Assembly: GCF_002379585.1 (NCBI RefSeq)
Contig: NZ_DFUE01000009.1
Span: forward strand, 1 to 41,345
Length of the DNA stretch: 41,345 nucleotides
Source of the DNA: Pseudomonas sp. UBA4194
GTDB taxonomy: Bacteria; Pseudomonadota; Gammaproteobacteria; Pseudomonadales; Pseudomonadaceae
Reading direction: 5' to 3'
Position 1 is the stretch's first letter, and every line of letters begins with the position of its first letter. Below the pieces are notes generated by a model. The model was not told the origin of the DNA and did no database searches. It saw only the letters and a list, made by a program, of their open reading frames with translations. A program made the translations under genes and the position numbers. Shown piece after piece: positions 1 through 11,041 of this stretch.

Positions 1-696
1 GTCCGGCACGTGGATGTCCTGCACGCTGTCGGCAGCAGGCGCGGCGGCCGGCTGTTCAGCGGGCTTCTGGGCAGCGGCCGGAGCCGGTGCTTGAGCTGCC
101 GGAGCGGCCGGCGCAGCGGCGCCTTCGACCTTGAGCTTGAGAATCAGGTCACCGGTACCGACTTCGTCGTTCAGGTTGACGCTGATGCTTTCCACCACGC
201 CGGCAGCCGGCGAAGGGATTTCCATGCTGGCCTTGTCCGACTCCAGCGTGATCAGGGACTGATCAGCCGTCACGGTGTCACCGACCTTCACCGAAATCTC
301 GATGATCTGCGCCTTGCCCGACGAGCCGATGTCCGGCACGTGGATGTCCTGGCTCGAAGCAGCGGCCGCCGGAGCCGCCGGAGCAGCGGCAGGCGCGGCC
401 TCGGCTTTCTCTTCCAGCTTGGGTGCAGCCGCAGGCTCTTCAGCCTTGGGCGCTTCTTCAGCGCCTTCGACTTCCAGCTCCAGCAGTTCGTCGCCTTCTT
501 TCAGACGGTCGCCCAGCTTGACCTTGATGCTCTTGACCACGCCAGCCTTGGGGGCCGGCACTTCCATGCTGGCCTTGTCGGATTCGAGCGTCAGCAGGCT
601 TTGTTCAGCCTCGATGCGGTCGCCGACCTTGACCAGCAATTCAATGACTTCACCTTCACCGCTGCCGATGTCAGGTACGCGAATGAGTTCGCTCAC
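1..696 (-). CDS. aceF: Pyruvate dehydrogenase E2, dihydrolipoamide acetyltransferase (5' part only)
   Basis: E2 core subunit of pyruvate dehydrogenase: its lipoyl domains carry acetyl groups from E1 to CoA. Only the first 232 codons are in the window; the gene runs off the left edge. Two complete lipoyl domains are visible (residues ~3-77 and ~117-192), each with the ESDKAS lipoylation motif; the modified lysines are K41 and K155. They are joined by Ala/Pro-rich linkers. After a second Ala/Pro linker the sequence SVQDIHVPD restarts, so a third lipoyl domain begins at the edge. The start is GTG at 696-694 (protein begins MSELIRVPDIG), preceded by the Shine-Dalgarno GAGGAG at about 703-709. It lies 11 nt downstream of the aceE stop, so the two genes form one operon. 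Catalytic and E3/E1-binding regions are not visible. Identification is secure from the lipoyl repeats plus aceE linkage. Confidence 0.95.
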   Translation of the reverse strand, partial: MSELIRVPDIGSGEGEVIELLVKVGDRIEAEQSLLTLESDKASMEVPAPKAGVVKSIKVKLGDRLKEGDELLELEVEGAEEAPKAEEPAAAPKLEEKAEAAPAAAPAAPAAAASSQDIHVPDIGSSGKAQIIEISVKVGDTVTADQSLITLESDKASMEIPSPAAGVVESISVNLNDEVGTGDLILKLKVEGAAAPAAPAAQAPAPAAAQKPAEQPAAAPAADSVQDIHVPD

Positions 697-707
697 GAAA
701 AATCTCC

Positions 708-3353
<2,646 letters not shown>

Positions 3354-3734
3354 GGCTTGCTCCAGGGCGGAAAGGCTTCCAGAATCGAAGCCTGAGTTTG
3401 CGACTGGCCTTGTGGGCAGACGATATTGAATTCTTGGATGACCGGTGAGTTTCCGGCGTCGTGTAGTTTTACTACAAATCATTGCCCTTTTCATGCCCTC
3501 GCAGGTGGCGGGCCGGGGCAAAAGCACAGGATACAGGCTTTTGGCCTCTTGTCAGGTTGTGAGATAGATCGGTACCAGAGGTTAAAAATAATTCCTTCGG
3601 GGTTGACCGTAGATGATTTCTGCCAAATTTAATCGTGATACAGCTATTAATCGCCTTTGTTCGACATTTTATGGACAGATGCACCTGTCTATACAGGCCT
3701 CTACTGGGCCTGTCACGCCGCACAAGGATAGACC
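3354..3734. promoter_or_regulatory. Divergent aceE/glnE intergenic region
   Basis: This 381-bp gap between divergent aceE and glnE has no credible gene. It holds the inverted repeat at 3462-3476, an AT-rich stretch around 3580-3665 that could contain glnE promoter elements, and a small ACAGGCC/GGCCTGT inverted repeat at 3693-3713 just ahead of the glnE ribosome binding site (AAGGA, 3724-3728). No exact sigma-70 hexamers are assigned. Confidence 0.6.
3462..3476. promoter_or_regulatory. Perfect inverted repeat, candidate operator upstream of aceE
   Basis: TGTAGT-TTT-ACTACA is a perfect 6-bp inverted repeat with a 3-bp centre, 109 bp upstream of the aceE start. Its size and GT...AC core resemble operators of GntR/FadR-type regulators, the family of the E. 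coli pyruvate regulator PdhR. Assignment to a particular regulator is inference. Confidence 0.45.
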
Positions 3735-6700
3735 ATGAATCTGCCTTTGCTGGTCGAAATACCGGCCGCTCTGCTGCCTCTGGTGGCCCGCAACCGGGAG
3801 TCGTTGAGGGCGGCTGTGGGGGCGATTCAGTCTGAGAGTGAGGGTGCTGCTGCCGGCCTCATCGCGGGTAGAACCCGCTCCCACAATTCCCAGACCGACC
3901 ACCCCACCCCCCCATTTGCCACCCCCCAATCCCCTGTGGGAGCGGGTTCTACCCGCGATGAGGCCCTCCCAGTCCCCACACAACCCGACTGGTCCCCCGA
4001 CCGCTGGCTGCAATGGGACCGGGTCACTGCCGCCAGCGACTTCGTGCTCCAGCAGGCCACCCAGAACCCCGTCCTGCTTCTGGACCTGGCCGCCAGCGGC
4101 GATCTGGACCGCGCCTTCGCCCCCGGCGAACTCTGCGCCCAGATCGCCGCCGCCGTGTCCCAGGCTGCCACTGAAGACGAACTCGCCCGCGCCCTGCGCC
4201 GCCAACGCGCTCGCCATCAAATCCGCATCATCTGGCGCGACCTCACCCGCCAGGCCGACCTGATCCAGACCTGCCGCGACCTCTCCGACATGGCCGATGC
4301 CTGCATCGACCAGGCCTACCAATGGCTCTACCTGCGGCACTGCCAGCAGTTCGGCACGCCCATGGGCCGTCGCAGCGGGCAGCCCCAGCACATGGTGGTG
4401 CTGGGTATGGGCAAGCTCGGCGCGGTGGAGCTGAACCTGTCATCGGACATCGACCTGATTTTCGCCTACCCCGAAGGCGGCGAAACCGAAGGGGCGAAAC
4501 GTCCGCTGGACAACCAGGAGTTCTTCATCCGCCTGGGCCAACGCCTGATCAAGGCCCTGGACCCGATCACCGTCGACGGCTTCGTGTTCCGTGTCGACAT
4601 GCGCCTGCGTCCCTACGGTTCATCCGGGGCGCTGGTGCTGAGCTTCAACGCCCTGGAGCAGTACTACCAGGACCAGGGCCGCGACTGGGAACGCTACGCC
4701 ATGATCAAGGCCCGGGTAGTCGCCGGTGATCAGCAAGCCGGTGCCCAGTTGCTCGACATGCTGCGCCCGTTCGTCTATCGCCGGTACCTGGACTTCTCCG
4801 CCATCGAAGCGCTGCGCACCATGAAGCAGCTGATCCAGCAGGAAGTGCGGCGCAAGGGCATGGCCGACAATATCAAGCTGGGTTCGGGTGGCATTCGCGA
4901 GGTGGAGTTCATCGCCCAGGCCTTCCAACTGATCCACGGCGGGCGCGACCTGAGCCTGCAGCAGCGGCCGTTGCTCAAGGTGCTGGCCACCCTGGAAGGG
5001 CAGGGCTACCTGCCCGCAGCGGTGATCGCCGAACTGCGCGACGGTTATGAATTCTTGCGCTACACCGAACATGCCATCCAGGCCATCGCCGACCGCCAGA
5101 CGCAGATGCTCCCGGACGGTGATCAGGACCGCGCCCGCATCGCCTTCATGATGGGCTTCACCGACTGGGCCTCCTTCCATCAACGACTGATGCAATGGCG
5201 CGAGCGCACCGCCTGGCACTTCGGCGAATTGATTGCCGATCCGGATGAAGAAGCCGACGTGCCCAAGGAAGAAATAGTGGGCGGCGAATGGCTGCCGCTC
5301 TGGGAAGACAGCCAGGATCAGGACGTGGCGTGCCGCCAGCTGTATACCGCCGGTTTCAATGACCCGGCCAAGGCCCTCAAGCGCCTTGAAGACCTACGCG
5401 CCAGCCCACAGTTGCGCGCCATGCAGCGCCTGGGGCGAGAGCGATTGGACGCCTTCATTCCCCGGTTGCTGGCCCAGGCCGTGGAACACGTCGACCCGGA
5501 CCTGGTGCTCGAACGTGTACTGCCGCTGGTGGAGGCGGTAGCCAGACGCTCCGCCTATCTGGTGCTGCTGACCGAAAACCCCGACGCCCTGCGCCGTCTG
5601 CTGACCCTGTGCGCGGCCAGCCCGTGGATCGCCGAACAGATCGCGCGCTTTCCTCTGCTGCTCGACGAATTGCTCAACGAAGCACGGCTGTTCAACCCGC
5701 CGCTGGCACCCGAGTTGGCCGCCGAATTGCGCGAGCGGCTGACACGCATCCCCGAGGACGACCTGGAACAGCAGATGGAGGCGCTGCGCCACTTCAAGCT
5801 GGCACACAATCTGCGCGTGGCAGCCTCGGAAATCGTCGGGGCGTTGCCCTTGATGAAAGTCAGCGACTACCTGACCTGGCTGGCCGAAGCCATCCTCGAG
5901 CAGGTATTGGCCCTGGCCTGGCGCCAGACCGTGGCGCGCCATGGCGTGCCCAAGCGCCCGGACGGTTCGGACTGCGACCCCGGTTTCGTCATCGTCGGCT
6001 ACGGCAAGGTGGGCGGCATCGAGTTGGGTCATGGCTCGGACCTGGACCTGGTGTTCATCCACGACGGCGACCCCAACGCCGAAACCGACGGTGCCAAGCC
6101 GATCGACAGCGCGCAGTTCTTCACCCGCCTGGGCCAGCGCATCATTCACCTGCTCACTGCGCAGACCAACTCGGGCCAGCTGTATGACGTAGACATGCGC
6201 CTGCGGCCCTCGGGCGCGGCGGGGCTGCTGGTGAGTTCGGTGGCGGCATTTGCCCGCTATCAGGAAAACGAGGCCTGGACCTGGGAGCACCAGGCGCTGG
6301 TGCGCGCCCGGGTGCTGGTGGGCTGTCGCCAGACCGGTGCCGCGTTCGAGCAGGTGCGGGCGCAGGTGCTGGGCCGCACGCGGGACCTGGACAAGCTGCG
6401 CGCGGAGGTCAGCGAGATGCGCGCCAAGATGCGCGACAACCTGGGCACCCGCCTGACCACGGCCGGCCTGGGCGCCAATGCCTTCGACGCGGGCGTGCCC
6501 TTCGACGTCAAGCAGGACGCCGGAGGTATCGTCGATATCGAATTTATGGTGCAATACGCGGCTCTGGCGTGGTCGGACAAACACCCGGCCTTGCTGCAAT
6601 ACACCGATAACATTCGCATTCTGGAAGGCCTGGAACAGGCCGGCCTGTTGCCCGCCGCCGATGCCGGATTGCTGCGCGAAGCCTACAAGGCCTACCGCTC

Positions 6701-6833
6701 CGCCGCCCACCGCCAGGCGCTGCAGAAACAGGCCGGAGTCATCGCCGGCGATCAGTTCAGCGCCGAGCGCCGCGAAGTGATGCGGATATGGCAAAGTTTG
6801 GGACTCAGCACCCCCCCTGTAGGCGCGGCGTAA
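3735..6833 (+). CDS. glnE: Bifunctional glutamine synthetase adenylyltransferase/adenylyl-removing enzyme, with in-frame REP insertion
   Basis: Controls glutamine synthetase by attaching and removing AMP in response to PII signals. The 1032 aa carry two nucleotidyltransferase domains: the N-terminal removase with GMGKLG at 224-229 and D238/D240 (DIDL), and the C-terminal transferase with GYGKVG at 755-760 and D769/D771 (DLDL). Start ATG 3735 has AAGGA six bases upstream. The protein is about 50 residues longer than typical Pseudomonas GlnE (about 980 aa, from memory). The excess lies at about residues 35-85, where a pair of 31-bp inverted REP sequences (3855-3885 and 3935-3965) is read in frame as GLIAGRTRSH...VGAGSTRDEA. 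The last residues (PPVGAA) and the TAA stop lie inside another REP at 6814-6846. Both catalytic domains look intact, so the gene is probably functional. Confidence 0.96.
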   Translation: MNLPLLVEIPAALLPLVARNRESLRAAVGAIQSESEGAAAGLIAGRTRSHNSQTDHPTPPFATPQSPVGAGSTRDEALPVPTQPDWSPDRWLQWDRVTAASDFVLQQATQNPVLLLDLAASGDLDRAFAPGELCAQIAAAVSQAATEDELARALRRQRARHQIRIIWRDLTRQADLIQTCRDLSDMADACIDQAYQWLYLRHCQQFGTPMGRRSGQPQHMVVLGMGKLGAVELNLSSDIDLIFAYPEGGETEGAKRPLDNQEFFIRLGQRLIKALDPITVDGFVFRVDMRLRPYGSSGALVLSFNALEQYYQDQGRDWERYAMIKARVVAGDQQAGAQLLDMLRPFVYRRYLDFSAIEALRTMKQLIQQEVRRKGMADNIKLGSGGIREVEFIAQAFQLIHGGRDLSLQQRPLLKVLATLEGQGYLPAAVIAELRDGYEFLRYTEHAIQAIADRQTQMLPDGDQDRARIAFMMGFTDWASFHQRLMQWRERTAWHFGELIADPDEEADVPKEEIVGGEWLPLWEDSQDQDVACRQLYTAGFNDPAKALKRLEDLRASPQLRAMQRLGRERLDAFIPRLLAQAVEHVDPDLVLERVLPLVEAVARRSAYLVLLTENPDALRRLLTLCAASPWIAEQIARFPLLLDELLNEARLFNPPLAPELAAELRERLTRIPEDDLEQQMEALRHFKLAHNLRVAASEIVGALPLMKVSDYLTWLAEAILEQVLALAWRQTVARHGVPKRPDGSDCDPGFVIVGYGKVGGIELGHGSDLDLVFIHDGDPNAETDGAKPIDSAQFFTRLGQRIIHLLTAQTNSGQLYDVDMRLRPSGAAGLLVSSVAAFARYQENEAWTWEHQALVRARVLVGCRQTGAAFEQVRAQVLGRTRDLDKLRAEVSEMRAKMRDNLGTRLTTAGLGANAFDAGVPFDVKQDAGGIVDIEFMVQYAALAWSDKHPALLQYTDNIRILEGLEQAGLLPAADAGLLREAYKAYRSAAHRQALQKQAGVIAGDQFSAERREVMRIWQSLGLSTPPVGAA
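3855..3965. repeat. REP pair (REPIN) inside glnE coding sequence
   Basis: Two perfect 31-bp inverted copies, 3855-3885 and 3935-3965, are separated by 49 bp rich in C. Each contains the stem GCGGGTAGAACCCGC. The pair stays open in the glnE frame and covers residues 41 to 77. REP doublets are normally extragenic. Confidence 0.92.
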
Positions 6834-6990
6834 AAGCCGCGAAGACGTCCACCCAGACGCCACAAGCTCCAAGCTGCAAAGGTGCCCAACCGACGCCTGC
6901 GCCGCCGACCGCCGCCCACAGCCCCCTGTAGGAGCGGCGTAAAAGCCGCGAAAGCGTCCTACCAGGCACCACAAGATCCAAGGTTCAATT
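6814..6990. repeat. Direct duplication of a REP plus flank at glnE end/waaF leader
   Basis: Two imperfect direct copies begin about 109 bp apart: TGTAGGCGCGGCGTAAAAGC at 6818 and TGTAGGAGCGGCGTAAAAGC at 6927. Similarity continues about 40 bp past the palindrome (CCACAAGCTCCAAG versus CCACAAGATCCAAG), so more than the REP core was duplicated. The first copy supplies the glnE stop codon (6831-6833). The second ends about 12 bp before waaF. No promoter is evident in the gap. Confidence 0.8.
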
Positions 6991-7001
6991 TCTGGAAAAC
7001 T

Positions 7002-8051
7002 ATGAGAATTCTGATCATTGGGCCCAGCTGGGTCGGTGACATGGTAATGGCACAAACCCTGTTCCAGTGCCTGAAACAGCGTCACCCCGCGTGCCTGATC
7101 GACGTCCTGGCCCCCGAATGGAGCCGGCCGATCCTGGAACGCATGCCCGAAGTCCGTCAGGCCTTGAGCTTTCCGCTCGGCCACGGCGCGCTGGAGCTGG
7201 CGACCCGCAGGCGTATCGGCAAAAGCCTCAAGGGCCAATACGATCAAGCCATCCTGCTGCCCAACTCGCTGAAATCGGCCCTGGTCCCGTTCTTCGCCGG
7301 TATCCCCACACGCACCGGCTGGCGCGGCGAATTCCGCTACGGCCTGCTCAACGACGTGCGCGCGCTGGACAAAGACCGCTACCCGCTGATGATCGAACGC
7401 TTCATGGCCCTGGCCTTCGAGCCCGGCGCCACGCTGCCCCAGCCGTACCCACGGCCGGAACTGCGCATTGACCCCGCCAGCCGCGACGCCGCCCTGGTCA
7501 AGTTCGGCCTGGCCCTGGATCGCCCCGTGCTCGCCCTGTGCCCCGGTGCCGAGTTCGGTGAAGCCAAGCGTTGGCCCTCCGAGCACTACGCCGAAGTGGC
7601 CGAGATCAAGATCCGCGAAGGCTGGCAGGTATGGCTGTTCGGCTCCAGGAAAGACTTTCCCGTCGGCGAGGCCATCCGCGACCGCCTGATCCCGGGCCTG
7701 CGCGAAGAAGCCTATAACCTCAGTGGCGAAACCGCCCTGGCCGAGGCCATCGACCTGATGTCCTGCGCTGACGCCGTGGTGTCCAACGACTCCGGCCTGA
7801 TGCACGTCGCCGCCGCGCTCAACCGCCCCCTGGTGGCGGTGTACGGCTCCACATCCCCCGGTTTTACCCCGCCGCTGGCGGAAAAGGTCGAAGTGGTGCG
7901 CCTGGGCCTGGATTGCAGCCCATGTTTCGACCGCACCTGCCGCTTTGGCCACTACAATTGCCTGCGCCTGCTGGAACCCCAGCGGGTTGCCGACGCCCTC
8001 CAGCACATGGAAGGCCCGGCCACGGTCGAACTGACAGTCAAGGCGGAATGA
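7002..8051 (+). CDS. waaF: ADP-heptose:LPS heptosyltransferase II
   Basis: Adds the second L-glycero-D-manno-heptose to the LPS inner core at the cytoplasmic face of the inner membrane; GT9 family. The 349-aa protein starts MRILIIGPSWVGDMVMAQ, the signature N-terminus of WaaF, with the catalytic-position aspartate at D13. The C-terminal donor-site segment SNDSGLMHVAAAL is clear. The frame is open upstream to 6882, but the ATG at 7002 fits the family; the Shine-Dalgarno is weak (GGA at 6994-6996). It is the first gene of the LPS core operon. waaC starts 1 nt after its stop. It follows glnE directly, without the ilvE found there in P. aeruginosa. Confidence 0.96.
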   Translation: MRILIIGPSWVGDMVMAQTLFQCLKQRHPACLIDVLAPEWSRPILERMPEVRQALSFPLGHGALELATRRRIGKSLKGQYDQAILLPNSLKSALVPFFAGIPTRTGWRGEFRYGLLNDVRALDKDRYPLMIERFMALAFEPGATLPQPYPRPELRIDPASRDAALVKFGLALDRPVLALCPGAEFGEAKRWPSEHYAEVAEIKIREGWQVWLFGSRKDFPVGEAIRDRLIPGLREEAYNLSGETALAEAIDLMSCADAVVSNDSGLMHVAAALNRPLVAVYGSTSPGFTPPLAEKVEVVRLGLDCSPCFDRTCRFGHYNCLRLLEPQRVADALQHMEGPATVELTVKAE

Positions 8052-8052
8052 A

Positions 8053-9117
8053 TTGCGGGTATTGCTGATCAAGACCTCGTCCATGGGCGACGTCATCCAT
8101 ACCCTCCCGGCGCTCACCGACGCAGCGCGGGCCATCCCCGGCATTCGCTTCGACTGGGTGGTGGAGGAGGGCTTCGCCGAGCTGCCCAAATGGCACCCGG
8201 CGGTGGACAACGTGATTCCCGTGGCCATCCGCCGCTGGCGCAAGAACCTCTGGGAAACCATCAAGAGCGGCGAGCTCAAACGCTTGCGCCAGCGTCTGCG
8301 AGCGCAACGCTACGACCTGGTGATCGACGCCCAGGGCCTGCTCAAAAGCGCCTGGCTGACCAAGCTGGTGAGCGCGCCAGTGGCTGGCCTGGACAAGGGC
8401 TCGGCCCGCGAAGGCCTGGCCAGCCGCTTCTACGACAGACGTCTGGCGGTGGGCCGTGGTCAACACGCGGTGGAGCGGGTGCGCCAACTGTTCGCCCTGG
8501 CCCTGGGCTATGACCTGCCCAAAGGCCTGGGCGACTACGGCCTGAACCGCCTGCAATGGCGCGACCTGGTCCCCGGCCCGGCATTCGTGGTGTTCCTGCA
8601 TGGCACCACCTGGGACACCAAGCACTGGCCGGAAATCTACTGGCGTGAACTGGCCGAGCGTCTGGCCGCCGCGCACATTCAAGTACGCCTGCCGTGGGGC
8701 AATGCCGCCGAGCAGGCTCGCGCCCAGCGCATTGCCGCCGGCTTGAAAAACTGCGTGGTACTGCCCAAATTGAACCTGGCAGGGGTGGCACAGACGTTGG
8801 CCGAAGCCCGCGCCTGCGTCGCGGTGGACACTGGCCTGGGCCACCTGGCCGCCGCGCTGGACGTGCCGACCCTTTCACTGTTCGGCCCCACCAACGTCGG
8901 GCTCACCGGTGCCTACGGCAAGGGCCAGATCCACCTGGCCAGCGACTTCCCCCCGTGCGCACCGTGCATGCAAAAGAAATGTACCTATCAGCCGACGCCG
9001 GAAGACCAGCGTCGGTTCGATCTCAAACGCGAGTGGCCGCTGTGTTTCACCCGGCTCAATCCCGAGCGCGTGGCAAGCCGACTGAGCGCCGTGTTACTGG
9101 CCGAGGATCTTCGTTGA
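8053..9117 (+). CDS. waaC: Lipopolysaccharide heptosyltransferase I
   Basis: GT9 enzyme that transfers the first heptose to Kdo2-lipid A. The 354 aa start MRVLLIKTSSMGDVIHTL, with D13 at the conserved catalytic position, and contain VAVDTGLGHLAAAL in the ADP-heptose site. The start codon is TTG at 8053. The nearby ATG at 8048 is in another frame, and no in-frame ATG lies near the conserved N-terminus, so TTG is the best start; AAGGCGG lies about 7 nt upstream. The stop TGA overlaps the waaG ATG (TGATG at 9115-9119), consistent with translational coupling. Together with waaF it builds the heptose pair that WaaP phosphorylates. Confidence 0.96.
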   Translation: MRVLLIKTSSMGDVIHTLPALTDAARAIPGIRFDWVVEEGFAELPKWHPAVDNVIPVAIRRWRKNLWETIKSGELKRLRQRLRAQRYDLVIDAQGLLKSAWLTKLVSAPVAGLDKGSAREGLASRFYDRRLAVGRGQHAVERVRQLFALALGYDLPKGLGDYGLNRLQWRDLVPGPAFVVFLHGTTWDTKHWPEIYWRELAERLAAAHIQVRLPWGNAAEQARAQRIAAGLKNCVVLPKLNLAGVAQTLAEARACVAVDTGLGHLAAALDVPTLSLFGPTNVGLTGAYGKGQIHLASDFPPCAPCMQKKCTYQPTPEDQRRFDLKREWPLCFTRLNPERVASRLSAVLLAEDLR

Positions 9118-10238
9118 TGCAACTGGCATTCGTGCTCTACAAATACTTTCCCTTCGGTGGCCTGCAGCGCGACTTCATGCGCATCGCCCTGGAGTGTCAG
9201 CAACGCGGCCACAGCATCCGCGTCTATACGCTGATCTGGGAAGGCGAGGTACCGCCGGGCTTCGAAGTGCTGGTGGCCCCGGTCAAGGCCTTCTTCAACC
9301 ACAGGCGCAACGAAAAGCTGCTGAGCTGGATGCAGGCCGACCTGGCCAAGCGTCCGGTCGACCGCCTGGTGGGCTTCAACAAGATGCCTGGCCTGGACGT
9401 CTACTACGCTGCCGACGGCTGCTACGAAGACAAGGCGCAGAACCTGCGGCACTCGCTGTACCGTTACTGGGGGCGCTACAAGCACTTCGCCGACTACGAG
9501 CGCGCGGTGTTCGCCCGCGATGCCAGGACCGAAGTGCTGATGATTTCCGAAGTGCAGCAACCGCTGTTCATCAAGCACTACGACACGCCCCTGGAACGCT
9601 TCCACCTGCTGCCCCCCGGCATCTCCCACGACCGCCGCGCACCGCCGAACGCCGCCTTGATCCGCGCCGAATTCCGGGGCGAGTTCATGCTTGAAGACGA
9701 TGAACTGCTGCTGGTGCAGATTGGCTCCGGGTTCAAGACCAAGGGCGTGGACCGCACCCTCAAAGCCGTGGCGGCCTTGCCCAGCGGCCTGCGCAAACGG
9801 GTGCGGTTGATGGTCATCGGTCAGGACGATCCCAAATTGTTCCAGGTGCAGAGCGCGGCCCTGGGCCTGGGCGACCGGGTACAGTTCCTCAAGGGCCGCA
9901 GCGACATTCCCCGATTCCTGCTCGGGGCCGACCTGCTGATTCACCCGGCCTACAACGAGAACACCGGCACGGTGCTGCTCGAAGCCCTGGTGGCAGGCTT
10001 GCCGGTGCTGGTGTCGGCGGTGTGCGGCTATGCCCATTACATCGCCGAAGCCGACGGCGGCCTGGTGCTCAGCGAACCGTTCGAGCAGGAAGAACTCAAC
10101 CGCTACCTGCAACGCATGCTCGAAGACGACAGTGCACGCGCGGCCTGGGCCGCCAATGGCCTGCTGTTCGCCGACAGCGCCGACATCTACAGCATGCCGC
10201 AGCACGCGGCCGACGTGATTCTGGAGCCGCGTTCATGA
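9117..10238 (+). CDS. waaG: LPS core UDP-glucose:(heptosyl) alpha-1,3-glucosyltransferase
   Basis: GT4-family enzyme (373 aa) that adds the first hexose of the outer core to heptose II. The N-terminal acceptor domain begins MQLAFVLYKYFPFGGLQRDF, with the GGLQ loop of GT4 enzymes. The C-terminal donor domain has GSGFKTKGVDR (203-213) and the EX7E motif at E281 and E289 (YNENTGTVLLEAL). The start overlaps the waaC stop and the end overlaps waaP as ATGA, so it is embedded in a coupled operon. In pseudomonads this position in the core is usually galactosamine rather than glucose, so the sugar donor may differ from the enterobacterial enzyme. Confidence 0.94.
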   Translation: MQLAFVLYKYFPFGGLQRDFMRIALECQQRGHSIRVYTLIWEGEVPPGFEVLVAPVKAFFNHRRNEKLLSWMQADLAKRPVDRLVGFNKMPGLDVYYAADGCYEDKAQNLRHSLYRYWGRYKHFADYERAVFARDARTEVLMISEVQQPLFIKHYDTPLERFHLLPPGISHDRRAPPNAALIRAEFRGEFMLEDDELLLVQIGSGFKTKGVDRTLKAVAALPSGLRKRVRLMVIGQDDPKLFQVQSAALGLGDRVQFLKGRSDIPRFLLGADLLIHPAYNENTGTVLLEALVAGLPVLVSAVCGYAHYIAEADGGLVLSEPFEQEELNRYLQRMLEDDSARAAWAANGLLFADSADIYSMPQHAADVILEPRS

Positions 10239-11041
10239 AAGTGATCCTGGCCGAGCCTTTCCAGAGCCTGTGGGCCGGGCGCGACCCGTTCCAGGCCGTG
10301 GAAGCCTTGCAAGGCGTGGTCTACCGCGAGCTCGAAGCACGCCGTACCCTGCGCACCGAGGTCGACGGGCGTGGCTACTTCGTCAAGATCCACCGCGGCA
10401 TCGGCTGGGCCGAAATTGCCAAGAACCTGCTCACCGCCAAACTGCCGGTGTTGGGCGCCGGCCAGGAGTGGCAGGCGATCCAGCGTCTGACCGAGGCCGG
10501 CGTGCCCACCATGACTGCGGTGGCCTACGGCGAGCGCGGCAGCAACCCGGCCGACCAGCACTCGTTCATCATCACGGAAGAGCTGGCGCCCACCACCGAT
10601 CTGGAAGTCCTGAGCCTGGACTGGGCCCGACAACCGCCCGAGCCACGGCTCAAGCGCGCGCTGATCGCCGAGGTGGCGCGCATGGTCGGCATGATGCACC
10701 GCGCCGGGGTCAACCACCGCGATTGCTACATCTGCCACTTCCTGCTGCACACCGAAAAACCGGTCACGGCAGACGACTTCAAACTGTCGGTGATCGATCT
10801 GCACCGCGCCCAGGTGCGCCCGCAGATCACCCGCCGCTGGCGCAACAAGGACCTGGCGGCGCTGTATTTCTCGGCGCTGGACATCGGTCTGACCCGCCGC
10901 GACAAGCTGCGCTTCGTGCGCGATTATTTTCAGCAGCCCCTGCGCAGCGTGCTCAAGCAAGAAGCCGCGCTGCTCGGCTGGCTCGACGGCAAGGCGAACA
11001 AATTGTACGAGCGCAAGCAACGCTACGGGGACGCCCTCTGA
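10235..11041 (+). CDS. waaP: LPS heptose I kinase
   Basis: Phosphorylates heptose I of the inner core from ATP. The protein is 268 aa with a eukaryotic-type kinase fold: ATP lysine K51 (YFVKIHRG), catalytic loop HRDCYICHFLL at 161-171 with D163, and metal-binding D188 (VIDLHRAQ). The start overlaps the waaG stop (ATGA, 10235-10238) and the end overlaps the next kinase (TGATG). WaaP is essential in P. aeruginosa. All catalytic residues are present. It is flanked by three related kinases with which it shares substrate context. Confidence 0.95.
   Translation: MKVILAEPFQSLWAGRDPFQAVEALQGVVYRELEARRTLRTEVDGRGYFVKIHRGIGWAEIAKNLLTAKLPVLGAGQEWQAIQRLTEAGVPTMTAVAYGERGSNPADQHSFIITEELAPTTDLEVLSLDWARQPPEPRLKRALIAEVARMVGMMHRAGVNHRDCYICHFLLHTEKPVTADDFKLSVIDLHRAQVRPQITRRWRNKDLAALYFSALDIGLTRRDKLRFVRDYFQQPLRSVLKQEAALLGWLDGKANKLYERKQRYGDAL

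Noticed and set aside
5394..8279. 961-codon minus-strand open frame across glnE, waaF and the start of waaC
   Set aside because: Antisense shadow spanning three clear genes; the composition is His/Gln/Gly-rich without any domain.
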